From Riptortus pedestris (lineage: Eukaryota; Arthropoda; Insecta; Hemiptera; Alydidae), in NCBI GenBank assembly GCA_019009955.1, contig CM032228.1, positions 103,676,001 through 103,740,000 on the forward strand: DNA of 64,000 nucleotides, read 5' to 3'. This document shows positions 1-13,300 of the stretch, in pieces. How positions within the stretch are numbered: position 1 is the stretch's first letter; each line of letters starts with the position of its first letter. A model generated the notes under the pieces. That model did no database searches. It was not told where the DNA came from and was given only the letters and a program-made list of their open reading frames with translations. Both the position numbers and the translations under genes were made by a program.

Positions 1-549
1 ATAAACATTATTGAGTTCAGAACGTAAAAACCCTCCTAATTATTGATCTGATTTCAGCCATTAATGACTGTGAGCTTTAGTGTTAAATGAATAAGTTAAA
101 TATTGAGTATCATATGGATCAAATGTTTGAGTCAAGAGCACAAATCTTAATTCACACTACGTATCTGCATGTTCGCCTGCCTCACAATAAAAGTTCAATG
201 AAAACAATATTGGTATTTAAGCTTTCAATAGAGTGGTTCATGACGTAAAAGATTATTGTTAATATGACATGAGTAGGAGTGGGGGGGGGGATTACTGAAT
301 GCTGAAAACTAAAAAATTCAAATATTGGGATAATAGAGAAAATATGTATATAACATATATATATATATATATATATAAAAATTGAGACGGTCATAATAGT
401 AAGAGATAAACACACAATTTTCAATCAACCTCATTTCCGGTATCTACTAGGTAGGACTGATGGACATTTATGGGGATTTTTCTCGAAAAATCGTGTCATG
501 AGTACAACCTCAATAGTTGATTTCACTTTAGGCAAATCTGCTAAAATTT
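1..549 (-). repeat. Family B repeat, truncated by window edge
   Basis: Reverse copy: poly-G stretch and 3'-type section at the left, (TA)n at 354-377, then CTACTAGGTAGGACTGATGG and the end CAAATCTGCT at 549, followed by AAAATTTT. The frame at 431-709 overlapping it is not a gene. Confidence 0.7.
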
Positions 550-708
550 TTGTGGCTGGAGAGGAAATTAATAACTGATTTGCTGCTTCCTTTATGAAGA
601 ACAAAATAGGGACTTCCTGAAAACGAAAGTCAAGATGCTCTTGTCTCAAACAGAAGCATGTGCATTTGTTGATGAGTTGCTGGCAGTCACCGCCAGAAAA
701 TAACATCA

Positions 709-1352
709 TCCATTAAAAGTTAACAAGACTAAATTACACACAATTTTGTAATTAACCACAGTGATTGCGTTATATCATTTAAGCCATTTTCTCTTACAAT
801 CCAAAAATTAAATTTTCCTAATGTATTATTAAAATGGTTGACCTATGATGTGACAATAAAAAAATTAATCTAATTTTACTGAACTTGCTGAACTGTTAAT
901 ACTTTGGCATTGGATGTTGATTAAATCATTGATTTTTTCAAGAATGTGTTATATTCCTTCCAGAAAAATACACTCTTCATTTATCCTTAAAAATAAAAAA
1001 GTCTACCTTCTTCCCCTTCATAATTCTTATATTTCTTTAAATTCCTGAATCTACACACACTTAAAAGAGTGTCTTAGTTTATACACCAATTAACATGACT
1101 TCAATATTAGTACATGCTTGCTCACAGAATACTTCATTATTAATGCATTAATACATTTCAAATAATTACATGACAAAAGAGTAAAGCTTAAAGGTCAGTT
1201 GTCAAATAGGAAATGATACATGCGAATATCCATGATTTGGCACTAGTGCTTTTAACCTAGGAACATCCGGCAACCATGCCTTCTTCTACTAATGCCCTTT
1301 TCTTTGTCAGAGTTAAGATTCTAACATGCTGAGTTAAGAGGGTTTGTAATAC
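709..1352. other. Intronic DNA, nothing recognised
   Basis: AT-rich sequence without a credible exon; the missing C-terminal dynein exon was looked for here and not seen. Confidence 0.6.
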
Positions 1353-1390
1353 TACTTTTTAGCAGATTTCCCCTAAGGGAATGCCATCAA

Positions 1391-1478
1391 TGTGTGTGTG
1401 TGTCTTTGTGTGGTGTGTGTGTGTGTCTGTGTGTGTGTGTGTGTGTCTGTGTGTGTGTGTGTCTGTGTGTGTGTGTGT

Positions 1479-1517
<39 letters not shown>

Positions 1518-1675
1518 TGTGTGTGTGTGTGTGTGTGTGTCTGTGTGTGTGTGTGTGTCTGTGTGTGTGTGTGTCTGTGTGTGTGTGTGTCTGTGTGTGT
1601 GTGTGTCTGTGTGTGTGTGTGTCTGTGTGTGTGTGTCTGTGTCTGTGTGTGTGTGTCTGTGTGTGTGTGTCTGTG

Positions 1676-1747
<72 letters not shown>

Positions 1748-1756
1748 TGTGTGTGT

Positions 1757-1814
<58 letters not shown>
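1391..1814. repeat. (TG)n microsatellite with phased CTGTG interruptions
   Basis: About 420 bp of GT repeat interrupted by GTCTGTGTG at irregular even spacings. All long frames across it are low-complexity artefacts. It follows AGCAGATTTCCCCTAAGGGA at 1363, the left end of a family-B copy, so the repeat probably grew out of or interrupted that copy. Confidence 0.95.
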
Positions 1815-1821
<7 letters not shown>

Positions 1822-1855
1822 CATTGTTGAAAATGTTTTCTAATTATATAAAATA

Positions 1856-4236
1856 CTAGCTAAGGTACCCGGTGATGCCCGGGAAATCGTTCTTGACTGA
1901 CTAATGAGGGTATTTTGATAGCAAGACTTCAATGTGTATAATTACACTTCACTCCATGACGTAATGATTTTCCGAAATAGCCAATCCTGAAGGGTAACTT
2001 TTGGGGTGTAGTAGAATAGAAATTTTTGTTTTAAAGGATAAATGAAATGTGTTCCCCATCTATCCCTCTACACTTTTTGACTCACCATTTTTGTATAATT
2101 CAAATTATAATCATGTATTATTACAATTAAATATCATCTATAATGAACATATCTCCTCTTAAAAACCAATCCGAGCTCATATAGTTGAGGCATAGTTTTG
2201 CATGTAAGATTGTATTCGTAATAGTAAATCTCAGTGGAAATCACTCCCAGTAATGCCAGCATTTCACAGGAAATAAGTAAATTCAATTAACTGTTTAGGC
2301 TCCTCTCACCTTCCGCTGCTCCCGCATGAGAGTTCTCAACATTCTTCTCCTTAAATTATTGATTCAAAATATTATTTTAATAATTTATCTACCGGATGGA
2401 ATTAAATAATAGTGGTACCCTAAAAATAATTCTAGGTGAGGGGAAGAGATCTTAACCCTCCCTGCAACCTTATGTAATACTTTAAACAATCATATTGAGT
2501 TTAAGCGCATATTGTCCTTTGTCATAATGACATTACAATTAACGTTTAATTGTTATGATAGTACATATTTGTTTCAATAACATGAAGATACATTATACAA
2601 ATTAAATAATGGAAAGGCTCTTATAGTTTACATTTCTATTGGAAATAAATAACAAAATTATTTTCTAGGAAAAATAAATAAAAGAGGGAGAGGGGCGACA
2701 AAGATTTATACCTCAATAATCCGAATCATACTTAGAACTATCATATAAGACTAAAACATAACATCATTTGTCATAATATTCATTTATTAAAAACCCTTAA
2801 ATAAGTGCTAATAAAATTAATGACTCCCGCTATAGTTTTAGCGTATATCCCGTGTTTACTTCATTTTACGACAAAAGTGAATGCACACAAAAGTTACTAT
2901 AAATAACAAAGTAAACAACTTTTGTTATGTGCACGTTTGCCGAAAAACCAATAGAAAATAAAAAACGCGAATTTTTCATTTCAGGCCAAAATTGTTGGCT
3001 CCCGCTTTAGATTTTAGTGTATATCATATCTCGTTTATACTTTTTTATTTATTTTTTTTTTTTTATTTTTTTTTGTGGCATGTCAACCATTTTGGTCATT
3101 AACGCCAAACCGTTATTGTGGATTATTGATCAAAATATTTTAATATGTATTATTCCATTGTGTTCAGCAGTCAATATTATTATTAATATTAGTTAATTAT
3201 TGCGATATGAGGTATAACATATTGGGAGGGTTAGATATAGGATTTCATTTTTGGTGAAACATTGTTCAGGAGGTGTCCTGCAATGGAGGGCTGAGCCACT
3301 GGAGGGAAAATGGGTGTGAGATGGACAAAGCTCACTTTTAAATATATACTGCTGGTGCTCCAGGAGTGAAGGCCATTCGCTCTGTCTCCCGGCAGATCGC
3401 TCGGCCCTCACGGAGCCCGCTGATGAACCTGGGGTCATGCTGCAGCCACCTCCATCGCTAGGCCCTTTGGAGCTGTAGGAGAGTAGATCAGAGGTATGGA
3501 TAGAAGTAGACTAAATAGGAAGTAAGGAACTATGAAGGTGAAGGTCTTTGATGGATTGTTTATACTTTGTTATAAGACAAGTGTGATTATAACAAAAGTT
3601 ACTTTAAATAAAAAAATAAACTACTTTTGTCTTGTGAATATTTGCAGAAAAACCAATAGAAAACGAAATACCATAATTTTTAAATTCTGGGCTCTCTTAC
3701 AACCCCCATTCCTGCCCGCCCCTGGAAATATACCAACATTTCTTATTATAATGAAGGCGTTAGTGCTAATTCACATACCGAGTTTCGTTTAGTTCGGTTG
3801 AGGCTTTTACGTCAAATAAAATTGTTGACTCCCGCTATAGTTGTTAGTGTATAACTCATTTAAAAATAGTTATACGACAAAAGTGTAATTACAAAAGTTA
3901 CTCTAAATAACAAAATAAACAACTTTTGTTATGTGCATTTTTGCCGAAAAACAAATTGAAAATGAAATATCGATATTTATAATTACAGGCCTTCCTTACA
4001 ACCCCCACTCCTGTTCGTTTCAATGAATATTAATATAGCCTAAAGTCTAAGTTGGGTTAGTAGTAATATACATACCAAGTTTCATAAAATTCAGTTCAGC
4101 CATTTATGTGTGAAAAGGTAACAAACAAACAAACATACACCAAAGAAACAAAATGCAGTTATGGTGTCTATGACATGTGAAACGAAAAGTTATCGTGAAA
4201 TTTCGAGAAAAAAATCAATGTACAGACAGAGGTTAC

Positions 4237-4237
<1 letters not shown>
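1856..4237 (-). mobile_element. Helitron-like family H, copy 1 (long, with insert)
   Basis: The plus strand starts CTAGCTAAGGTACCCGGTGA and runs to AGAGGTTACAATTTTA followed by (TA)n. Oriented by its hairpin end it is on the minus strand. About 2.4 kb against 1.3-1.6 kb for the others, because of extra sequence including a GC-rich block at 3285-3475 that I cannot identify. It holds several core units with the AACAAAAGTT...AACTTTTGTT signature. Confidence 0.8.
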
Positions 4238-4285
<48 letters not shown>

Positions 4286-5111
4286 TGTAGGTATCAATAA
4301 ATGTATCGATTGTGTGTGTCTCTTCCTTCCTGTATTGTACATTGATATACCTTGTGGTTGTAGATATTGTACCACAATAAAAGTTGTTAGCTAAGTCTTT
4401 TTAGTTACTTATAAAATCTGTAAAAACCATATTTCTAATATATATAGATATATATATATATATATATTATAATATATATATATAATATATATAGGGGGGA
4501 AATGTTAAATCTGAATTATTCAGTAAGTAGAACTGAAGGCCTATGGATATGCTTCTTATGTGATATGAATGAATTAGAAAATACATATCATTTCATAGTA
4601 TGCCCAGTACTTAGTGAATTTAGAAAACAGTTCCTTGGCTCATCAAAATTTAGCCAAAATGAATTTATTTTGTTTTTGAATGGCAAAGATTGGCAGGCCC
4701 TTTATAAATATCTATGTGTTGCATAAAGATATAGAAAGTTACTAGTATCTGAGTATAATGGATAAGTTTTTTCTATTTATTATTTATTTTTTTATTTGTT
4801 ATTAAATATTAATAATTAGTTTATTTTTTTTTGTTGTTTTTTAAAGATAGAATTCTTATAAAAGATTATTTGTTTTATTTAGAATATTGTAATATTATGT
4901 TAATGTTATGTTTATATATCTATATAGCAATAATCAATCATGCTGATTAAAAATTTGGTAAATAATGGCCGAACTCAACAGACAGACTTATGAGTCCAAG
5001 TTTATGTATGTTATATATAGTATAAGGAAAGATATTATTATGATAACTTAATTGTATATTTAACATGTAAATTATTTCAAATTTCAAAAAAACATACTTT
5101 ATTATTATTAT

Positions 5112-5162
<51 letters not shown>
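4238..5162. repeat. TA-rich block with three (TA)n tracts
   Basis: (TA)n at 4238-4282, 4437-4495 and 5116-5162, with a LINE fragment between. It separates Helitron-like copies 1 and 2, which face each other in opposite orientation (5' ends inward). Confidence 0.85.
4500..4740 (+). pseudogene. LINE C-terminal fragment
   Basis: The open frame at 4502-4726 has CFLCDMNELENTYHFIVCPV followed by SEFRKQFLG, the C-x2-C-x-n-H-x3-C motif found at the end of many LINE RT proteins (CxLC, EHFLxxCP, R). It ends naturally at the stop at 4724. The upstream part is absent, replaced by TA-rich DNA. Confidence 0.6.
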
Positions 5163-5168
<6 letters not shown>

Positions 5169-6513
5169 GTAACCTCTGTCTGTACATTGATTTTTTTCGC
5201 AAAATTTCACGATAACTTTTCATTTCACATGTCATAGTCACCATAACCGCATTTTGTTTCTTTGGTGTCTGTTTGTTTGTTTGTTACCTTTTCACGCATA
5301 AACGACTGAACCGAATTTTATGAAACATGGTATGTATATTACTACTAGCCCAACTTAGACTTTAGGGTATATTAATATTCTCTAAGACAAATAGGAGTGG
5401 GGGTTATAAGGGAGGCATGAAATTAAAAATAGCGATATTTCGTTTCCTATTGCTTTTTCAGCAAATATGCACATAACAAAAGTTGTTTATTTTGTAATTT
5501 AGAGTAACTTTTGTTATATGCACTTTTGCCGTATACGGAATTAAAAATGAGTTATACGCTAAAAACTATAGCGGGAGTCAACAATTTATTAGGCACAAAA
5601 GATTCAACCGAACTAAACCAAACTCGGTATGTGAATTAGTACTAACGCCTTCCTTATAATAAGCCATACTAACATTTCTAGGGACGGGCAGGAGTGGGGG
5701 TTATATGGGAGGCCTGATATTAAAAATAGCGATATTTCGTTTCCTATTGCTTATTCAGCAAATATGCCCATAACATAAGTTGTTTATTTTGTTATTTACA
5801 GTAACTTTTGTTATATACACTTTTGCCGTATACGGAAGTATAAATGAGTTATACGCTAAAAACTATAGCGGGAGTCCACAATTTTATTTGGCACAAAAGA
5901 CTCAACCGAACTAAACCAAACTGGGTATGTGAATTAGCACTAACGCCTTCCTTATAATAAGCCATACTAACATTTAGGGACGGGCAGGAGTGGGGGTTAT
6001 AAGGAAGGCCTGAAATTAATAATAGTGGTATTTCGTTTCCTATTGCATTTTCGGCAAATATGCACATAACAAAAGTTGTTTATTTTGTTATTTAGAGAAA
6101 CTTTTTTTATATACACTATTGTCGTATACCGAAGTATAAAGGCGTTATACGCTAAAAATTATAGCGGGAGTCAACAATTTTATTTGGCACAAAAGACTCA
6201 ATCGAAATAAATAAAACTCGGTATGTGTATTAGCACTAACTCTGGAAAAATTAATTCAAATCAATGTTAATATTTTATCATTAATAGCTGAAATCTATGC
6301 ATAATGCACAGGAGACGGGAATATGATAATTTGGAGGACAGTGAAGACTTACATAAAAAATTAATTTTATTATTAACAAAAGCCAACAACGGGTATTAAC
6401 CCGTACAGGGGGTATTAACACTGGGACGGGTAAATGCCAAAATATTGTGCAAAAAAATACCATCACCATTCAGCCTCAAATCAATTCCCGGGCGAAGCCG
6501 GGTATCTGAGCTA

Positions 6514-6514
<1 letters not shown>
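5163..6514 (+). mobile_element. Helitron-like family H, copy 2 (three core units)
   Basis: Starts AAAATTGTAACCTCTGTCTG directly after (TA)n and ends CCCGGGCGAAGCCGGG, TATCTGAG, CTAG, then (TA)n. Three tandem core units, phase points near 5473, 5769 and 6065 (period about 296). The GC-rich hairpin 8 nt before a CTAG end followed by T matches Helitron 3' ends (hairpin then CTRR). Confidence 0.85.

Positions 6515-6597
<83 letters not shown>
6515..6597. repeat. (TA)n followed by (GA)n
   Basis: (TA)n 6515-6557 runs into (GA)n 6558-6597 and CAGACAGAAACAGACAGAG, at the junction of Helitron-like copy 2 and a family-B right half. Confidence 0.9.
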
Positions 6598-6604
<7 letters not shown>

Positions 6605-6626
6605 AACAGACAGAGATCTGTCTATC

Positions 6627-7085
6627 TATATATTTGTCTGTTACCACTCCAGCGGTTGCAATTTTTGTCTTATCATTACCAAACTTGGTATATAATAGTT
6701 TTTTATAAAAAGAAAGATCAAGTTCGTTAACGGCTGAAATTGGAAGAGGGGGAGAATCTTGAAAAATCTTAATACCTCCGTTATTATGTGTTGGATCAAA
6801 AAATTGTATAGAAGCAATCTTATTGCAAATGTAATGTTCTATAAATGTACATTTTTTTCGCTATCTTGATTATTAACCAAGATATTTGTATTTTTAGTTT
6901 TTGGTCTTTAGAAAACTCCCACTCCTACTCATCTCATATTAACAATATGCTATTATATTATGAATCACTTTATTTGAAGCCTAAATACCAAATATTTTTC
7001 TCATAGGACTTTTACATTTTGAGATAAATGAAAAGACGTAACAGACATGGGAAATCTGCTTAGTTAACGCAGCCCCTGCGTGACA
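6627..7085 (+). repeat. Family B, right half
   Basis: Starts ATATTTGTCTGTTACCACTC after TA/GA microsatellites and ends GGGAAATCTGCTTAGTTAACGCAGCCCCTGCGTGACAGAC, split here: the first part is the subterminal repeat, the second the ACGCAG/CTGCGT hairpin. Followed by T6. The Helitron-like copy 2 lies on the other side of the TA core. Confidence 0.7.
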
Positions 7086-7310
7086 GACTTTTTTGATAAG
7101 TTCAGTTCTACCGTCCATTCACAGTTAAATGGAAACTTATGCATAGGTCCCTAATCAATTTTGACAATAGTTATCAAGACACTGCAGAGTTCCTTAACAT
7201 TCACCTTACTATGTTTCAACATAAAGAGAAAGGTTTAGACATCTGTAGAGAACTGCATGAAGGCATCAAGGAAGAATGTTTAATGATACATTTTGAACAA
7301 GGATACTTAC

Positions 7311-7462
7311 CTGAAAAAAGTTTAATCTTGCAATAAGATCATTTATATAGCTCCCAAGAGGTTTAAGGGATGGATATGATTGTGATATCCACATACCAGG
7401 TACTAGACTCTTTGCAACGCATGAATATAATTCCTCATGGTTAAAAGACATCACTATTTCAC
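7311..7462 (-). CDS. Dynein exon 18 (last seen): C-terminal domain
   Basis: Reads [20 protein letters not shown], then [20 protein letters not shown] and [19 protein letters not shown](Y/W)-x-x-DL-x-R is conserved near the dynein C terminus. The donor GTAAGT after the final CAG shows another exon follows; I do not find it in the remaining 7.3 kb to the left. Confidence 0.96.
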
Positions 7463-8584
7463 CTAAAATGAAATAATCGCTGAAATGTCAAGTTATTAAA
7501 ATAGTTGAATGTTATTTCATAGTGTTCATTCTTAGATCTGCCCTTACACTGTTTTAGTCAGCATTTTCTGTGGCAGATCTACCTTAAGAGAAATCACCTG
7601 TTGTATTTATACTTATGGCACATACTTACAAATCAAGTATAGGAAAAAAAATTGCCGAGTACAAGTGTTTTACTAAAGGCTTTTCAGGCAACAAACAAGA
7701 AAGTACAAATAACTATAAGATTGGTTGTATAACTAACATTTTTTGACCCGACCCATAGTAACAGGAGTATTTTGATTGTTCAAAATCCTCATTCACTACC
7801 CCCCCCCCCCATTCATGTCCAATTTCAGCCAGTAACTAATATAATCTTGATTGTTGAATGAAATAATTAAATATCGAGTATGGTATAGATGAAATAAATG
7901 TTTTCGGGTAAAGGATGTAAAATCTTATTTGATGATGTCATCGCAGAATGTATTTGAATGTATCACATGTAGTAAAGTCTTGTTGAAAATAAGCAATTTG
8001 GTATTAAAGCAATAAGACGTTTCATAAAATATTCGATGCATTGTTAAATTGTAATGACTAAAAGTTTTCTGGAGGTTGAAAATTAAAAAATGCAAAAAAA
8101 TAAAAGTTTGTAGAACAACATTTATTGAAAATTAAATTGATAACAAGATTAGTTACATACAATTTTTCAATCTGACTCATAGTAATGGAGATATTTTGAA
8201 TTCACCCCTCTAAACCCTCTCCCCCAATCCAATTTCAGCTAATAATGAATTTGATTTTCAGTTTTACACACATCTGATTTTTAGTTTTACATGCTCATAT
8301 ATTGAGTTTGGTCACAAAAACTGTGACCACATGCATACGCACACTCACCTCATTTTGAACAAACATGATTTTTTTTTTTATCTAAGAGATAATAAAAAAT
8401 CATGTACGTTCAAAATCGATGAATATTTGAAGCAATAGTTGAAAATTGCATTTACTAGAGGGCAAATTATATTTAGAATCTATTTTTAGTTATATTAATG
8501 AATGACCTCTAGTTGCACAATATAGAATTTATTAGTGCTCCTTGACAATGCCTCACTGGTTGTTTAACTTCCACTGTCAGAAAT

Positions 8585-8622
<38 letters not shown>

Positions 8623-10259
8623 CAAGAAATATTTGTTAATATTGTGTGTAATGGTATTATCAAAAAATAAAAATAATAACAGAATATATATATAAAATTG
8701 TAACCTCTGTCTGTACATTGATTTTTTTCTTGAAATTTCACGATAACTTTTCGTTTCACATGTCATAGACACCATAACTGCATTTTGTTTCTTTGGTGTG
8801 TGCTTGTTTGTTTGTTACCTTTTCACGCATAAACGGCAGAACCGAATTTTATGAAACTTGATATGTATATTACTACTAACCCAACTTAGACTTTAGGCTA
8901 TATTAATTTTCTCTGAGACGAACAGGAGTGGGGGTTATAAGGGAGGCCTGAAATTAAAAATAGCGATATTTCGTTTCCTATTGGTTTTTTGGCAAATATA
9001 CACATAACAAAAGTTGTTTATTTTGTTAATTAGAGTAACTTTTGTAATTACACTTTTGTCGTATAACTATTTTTAAATGAGTTATACACTAACAACTATA
9101 GCGCGAGTCATTAATTTCATTAGTGTTTATTTAAGTGTTTTTAATGAATGAATATTATGACAAATGATTTTATGTTTTTTGTACATATGATAACTCTATA
9201 TATGATTCGGATTAGTGAGGTTATATATGTCCGTCGTCCCCTTCTCATTTATTTATTTCTCCTAGAAAATAACAATTGCTATTTATTTCCAATAGAAATG
9301 TAAACTATAAGAGCATTTCCTTTATTTAATTTGTATAATGTATTATTTAAACAAAGTCATGCTGAATTGGCACAAAGAGTGATAGCGGAATTTATGGGGG
9401 TCAAACTCTTTGGTTCTGCTAATATATTATCTTATTTCTGATATCTTGATGTTATTGAAACAAATATGTACCATCATAACAATTAGACAATGGTAATGTT
9501 ATTATGAAAAAAGACAATATCCATTTAAATTTTGATATGAATTAGAGTATTACTTATTTTGCAAGGAGGGCTACATTCTCTTCCCCTCACCTATTTTTTT
9601 GAATATAAATGAAATTATTTTTAGGGTAATAATATTATTTAATTCCATCAGGTAGATAAATTATTCAAATAATACTTTGAATCAATATTTTAAGAAAAAC
9701 TATGGAGATGCTAGAGCGGAAGGAGGCCGGAGCCTAAACAGTTAATTGAGTTAACTTATTTCCTGTGAAATGTTGGCATTACTGGAAGTGATGTCCACTG
9801 AGATCTACTCTTACTAATACTATTACAAATATAACCTAATGTACAAAACTGTGTAAACTATAAGTGCTCGGATTGGTTTTTGACAGGAAATAAGTTTCAT
9901 TATAGAGGATATTTAATTGTAATAAATACTATCCATGATTATGGTTTGAAGTATTCAGAAAGGTGAGTTAAAAAGTGGAGAGGGATAGATCAGGAACACA
10001 TTTTTATTTATTCTTCAAAATTAAAATTTCTCATCTATACGTCGCCCGCCTGACCCTCACGGGAAACAATGATTAGGGACTTATTTTCATTTATTCTTGA
10101 AATAAAATTTTTTTTTCTATAAGTGCCTGCCTGACCCTCACGGGACAACAATGCGCCCAGACGGGAAGTGTAGTAAACATTGAAGCTTTGCTAAAAAAAA
10201 AAATACTATCATCATTCAGCCTCAAATGATTTCCCGAGCGAAGCCGGGTACCTTAGCTA

Positions 10260-10302
<43 letters not shown>

Positions 10303-13300
10303 TATATATATATTTTATAGAGTTAAAAGCCAGTTTGTAGAATGAAATTCAATATTAAAATTTCCGACTAACGATTGCCAACTCTTATTGTAAAAGAATG
10401 TCTAAACAGAATTCTGAAATAATCAGAAATTCTGATATAATACAACCATTATATTTGAACAGGAACCATTTTTATTCCAATTCATCAAATATGACCAAAT
10501 TCTATTCTGAACATAAATTTGTCAATATTACTCCAATCAACACTTCCTTCATTAAGTATAAAAAGAGAATTATATTTCCATGAGAGAAAGGACATTTTCA
10601 TTCAGAGATGAAAATGAAGAAATTATTTAGTACTAATAACATTGTATTATGACAGGAAAGAATTTCTATTTCTAGCATTGCTAGGAAACCACTCTATTTC
10701 AAACCATCATTGATAGGACACAATTTTTATTTCAAACAACCTTTGATAAAAACTGCTTTTCTAAACAAAAACATCTTAATACCTGTCCATTAGTCACGAT
10801 TTTAAACATTGATAGAACACGAAAAGGGGAACATAAAATGGACACTTGTGGCATTTGGTAAAAATGAAGGAATCTTTTATAACTTACTAGAGCCCAATAT
10901 TTATATTTTGAAGAGAAACTATTTTTGTTTAAACTTGTCAACAGTGGGCAATGCTAATAAGACTAGTATATTATTGTTCTAGTCTTATCAGCATTGTCCA
11001 TTGTTAACAAGTTTAAATAGAAATAGTTTCAGCTCAAAATATAAATATTGGGCTTAAGCAACTAATAAAAGACTCCTTCATTTTGACTAGTAATGTATAT
11101 TATTGTTCTGGGGCTCAGATTAATTATAAGAGTTAAGTCTTAATCTTATATGGTAAACCTAGAGTGGTGAGTTCGATTCCCGCCTGGACAAAAGGAATTT
11201 ATTTAGAAACGAACTCATTAAATAAAATCATTAGTCCCACCCTGTCTAGAAAAGGGCGGTAGCCTGTAGATAACTCGTTAACCATAGAAGCAAAAAGTGG
11301 ATCTATATAAATAACATAAACATATTATTGTTCTGTTATTTTATAACGTCCTCTTTGCACTACAATGGCTAATTGGGACGGGTTATCTACAGGTTACCAC
11401 CCTTTTCTACTTGGGTGGTACTAAGGATTTCATTTAATGAGTTTGTCACTGAATAAACTCCTATTGCCCAGGTGGGAATCGAACTCACCACTCTAGGTTT
11501 ACCTTATGAGATTAAGACTAACACCTTAACTCACGAGGCTAACCTGAACCCCGAGTATATTATTAAGTTTTTCAATTACTTTACAACTATCAGAAGAAAA
11601 TAAATTACCTTTAATAGCCTTATAAAGACCTGTGAGACTGTTTCTAATACACTTTAAAAGACTGTTAAAGCGCTCCATTTCTTGAAGAAAAACTGTATTC
11701 ATTGAATTATTACACGTAGGAGGATATTTTTCCACTGAAGAAATAAGATCAAAATTATTTGGCAGCTTTCTTAATACTTCTTTAATAATGGTAATCACCA
11801 CTTCATCTTGGGATTCTACTTGATTCTTGCCTTTTCTTCCATACTTAAAAAAAAGAATAGAGGGGAAAAAAGTTAATACTTTTACAAACGAATCTCAAAA
11901 AAAAAATAAAAGTCAAGTAGTGAGTACAGAATACCAACAGTCCATGAAGCCTGTTTCGAATTCCATCCATTTGAAGTTCTGCAGTTATCTGAAGTTGTTG
12001 CATTAATTATTCTTATTAATATTAAGTATTTTTAATTTATTCTGCTTTTTTTTATAATACTTAAATTAATATTATAAAGCTACTGATTAATTAAAAATGC
12101 TGTTTAAATGACTCTCCAAATTTTCACTTCCCATTTTAATTTAATAAATTCTTTGTCATTAAAAGAAAATTTGAATGGTAAATTTTGCCACATGGAATTT
12201 GACTCAGGCGCCCATGTTAGTACGATTTCTAAATTCTTTGTGAGTGTGTCAGACAGGTGGATTTGGAACTCAGGCCTTCTTCAGAAGTAATAACAGGATA
12301 TGAAAAGAATCCACTTGCGGTTGTAACTAGTGATAAAATCTAAGTCAGGCTGGGTAGACATACAAAGACCTGGTAGTGGTCCTGGATGAGGATGTTCCAC
12401 TGTTGATAAGGGCGTCCCTGGTGTGTGCATTCAATCTAGCTCTTCCAAAGCAGGTGACAGAGCAGAAGAATTTTAAAGAAGATGGGGAACTCCCACAGGT
12501 GAGTTTGGAATGGCCTAAAATTGTAAAAAGTATTATTTGGGAATTCGCAGATGTCTTCCAAGAAGAGCTAGAGACAATCGCTGGATTTAAAGTGAGAATA
12601 CCACTGAAGGGGTAAGGACTGTTGCTTTCAATGCTTGGTGTTCCATTGCCTTTGCAGAAAGCCATTGAAAATGAGTTAATTCGGTTAGGGAGGTTTGGAA
12701 TTTTGGAACCGGTGGATCCTGCTAACATGCTGATAGAGTGGTGCACCTTAACAGTCAATGTGGATAAAAGAAGTGGTGTGGGCCGAATCTGTGTGGATTT
12801 GAAAGTGACTGAATTCTAACATTATACTCGAGAATTATATTCTCCCGAAATTCGATGACCTGACAGCTAAATTGAATGAGTTCAAACTTTTTTTCTTTAA
12901 TTGCACCTGAGGACCAGAAACATTTGATCATATCCACTCTTAAAGGATATCCATAGGTACAAAAGGCTTCTCTTCGGCCTACAGTCTTGTCCAGCAAAAT
13001 ACCAAGGGTATATGGAGATGCTATTGACAGGTTTAGATGTTGTAGTTCTCTTGGATCATATTGTAGTTGGAGGAGTGGATCTCAACTCGCACATAACTGT
13101 TCTGCGAGGGGTCTTGGAGCAACTATGGAAAGCAGGTTTGGGAAAATGCATGTTTTTATAAAAGGAAGTCGAATACTGGGCCATTGGATTGACGAGCATG
13201 GAATACATCTACCTAAAAAAACATTAGCCACCATTTGGGAAAATAAAGGAGTTAAGGGCTTTTTTGTGGTTAGTTAATTATAATAAGAAATTCATTCCAA

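Noticed and set aside
431..709. 92-codon minus-strand frame as a possible last dynein exon
   Set aside because: Half of it is the family-B end and it lacks the WLSGFFF-type dynein C-terminal motifs.
1381..1859. Several open frames of 145-155 codons across the (TG)n tract
   Set aside because: Pure dinucleotide repeat read in all frames (VCVCV / THTHT); no gene.
11110..11185. Possible functional tRNA gene
   Set aside because: B box present, but the head is diverged, is joined to a repeated non-tRNA body and occurs in several copies; a SINE.
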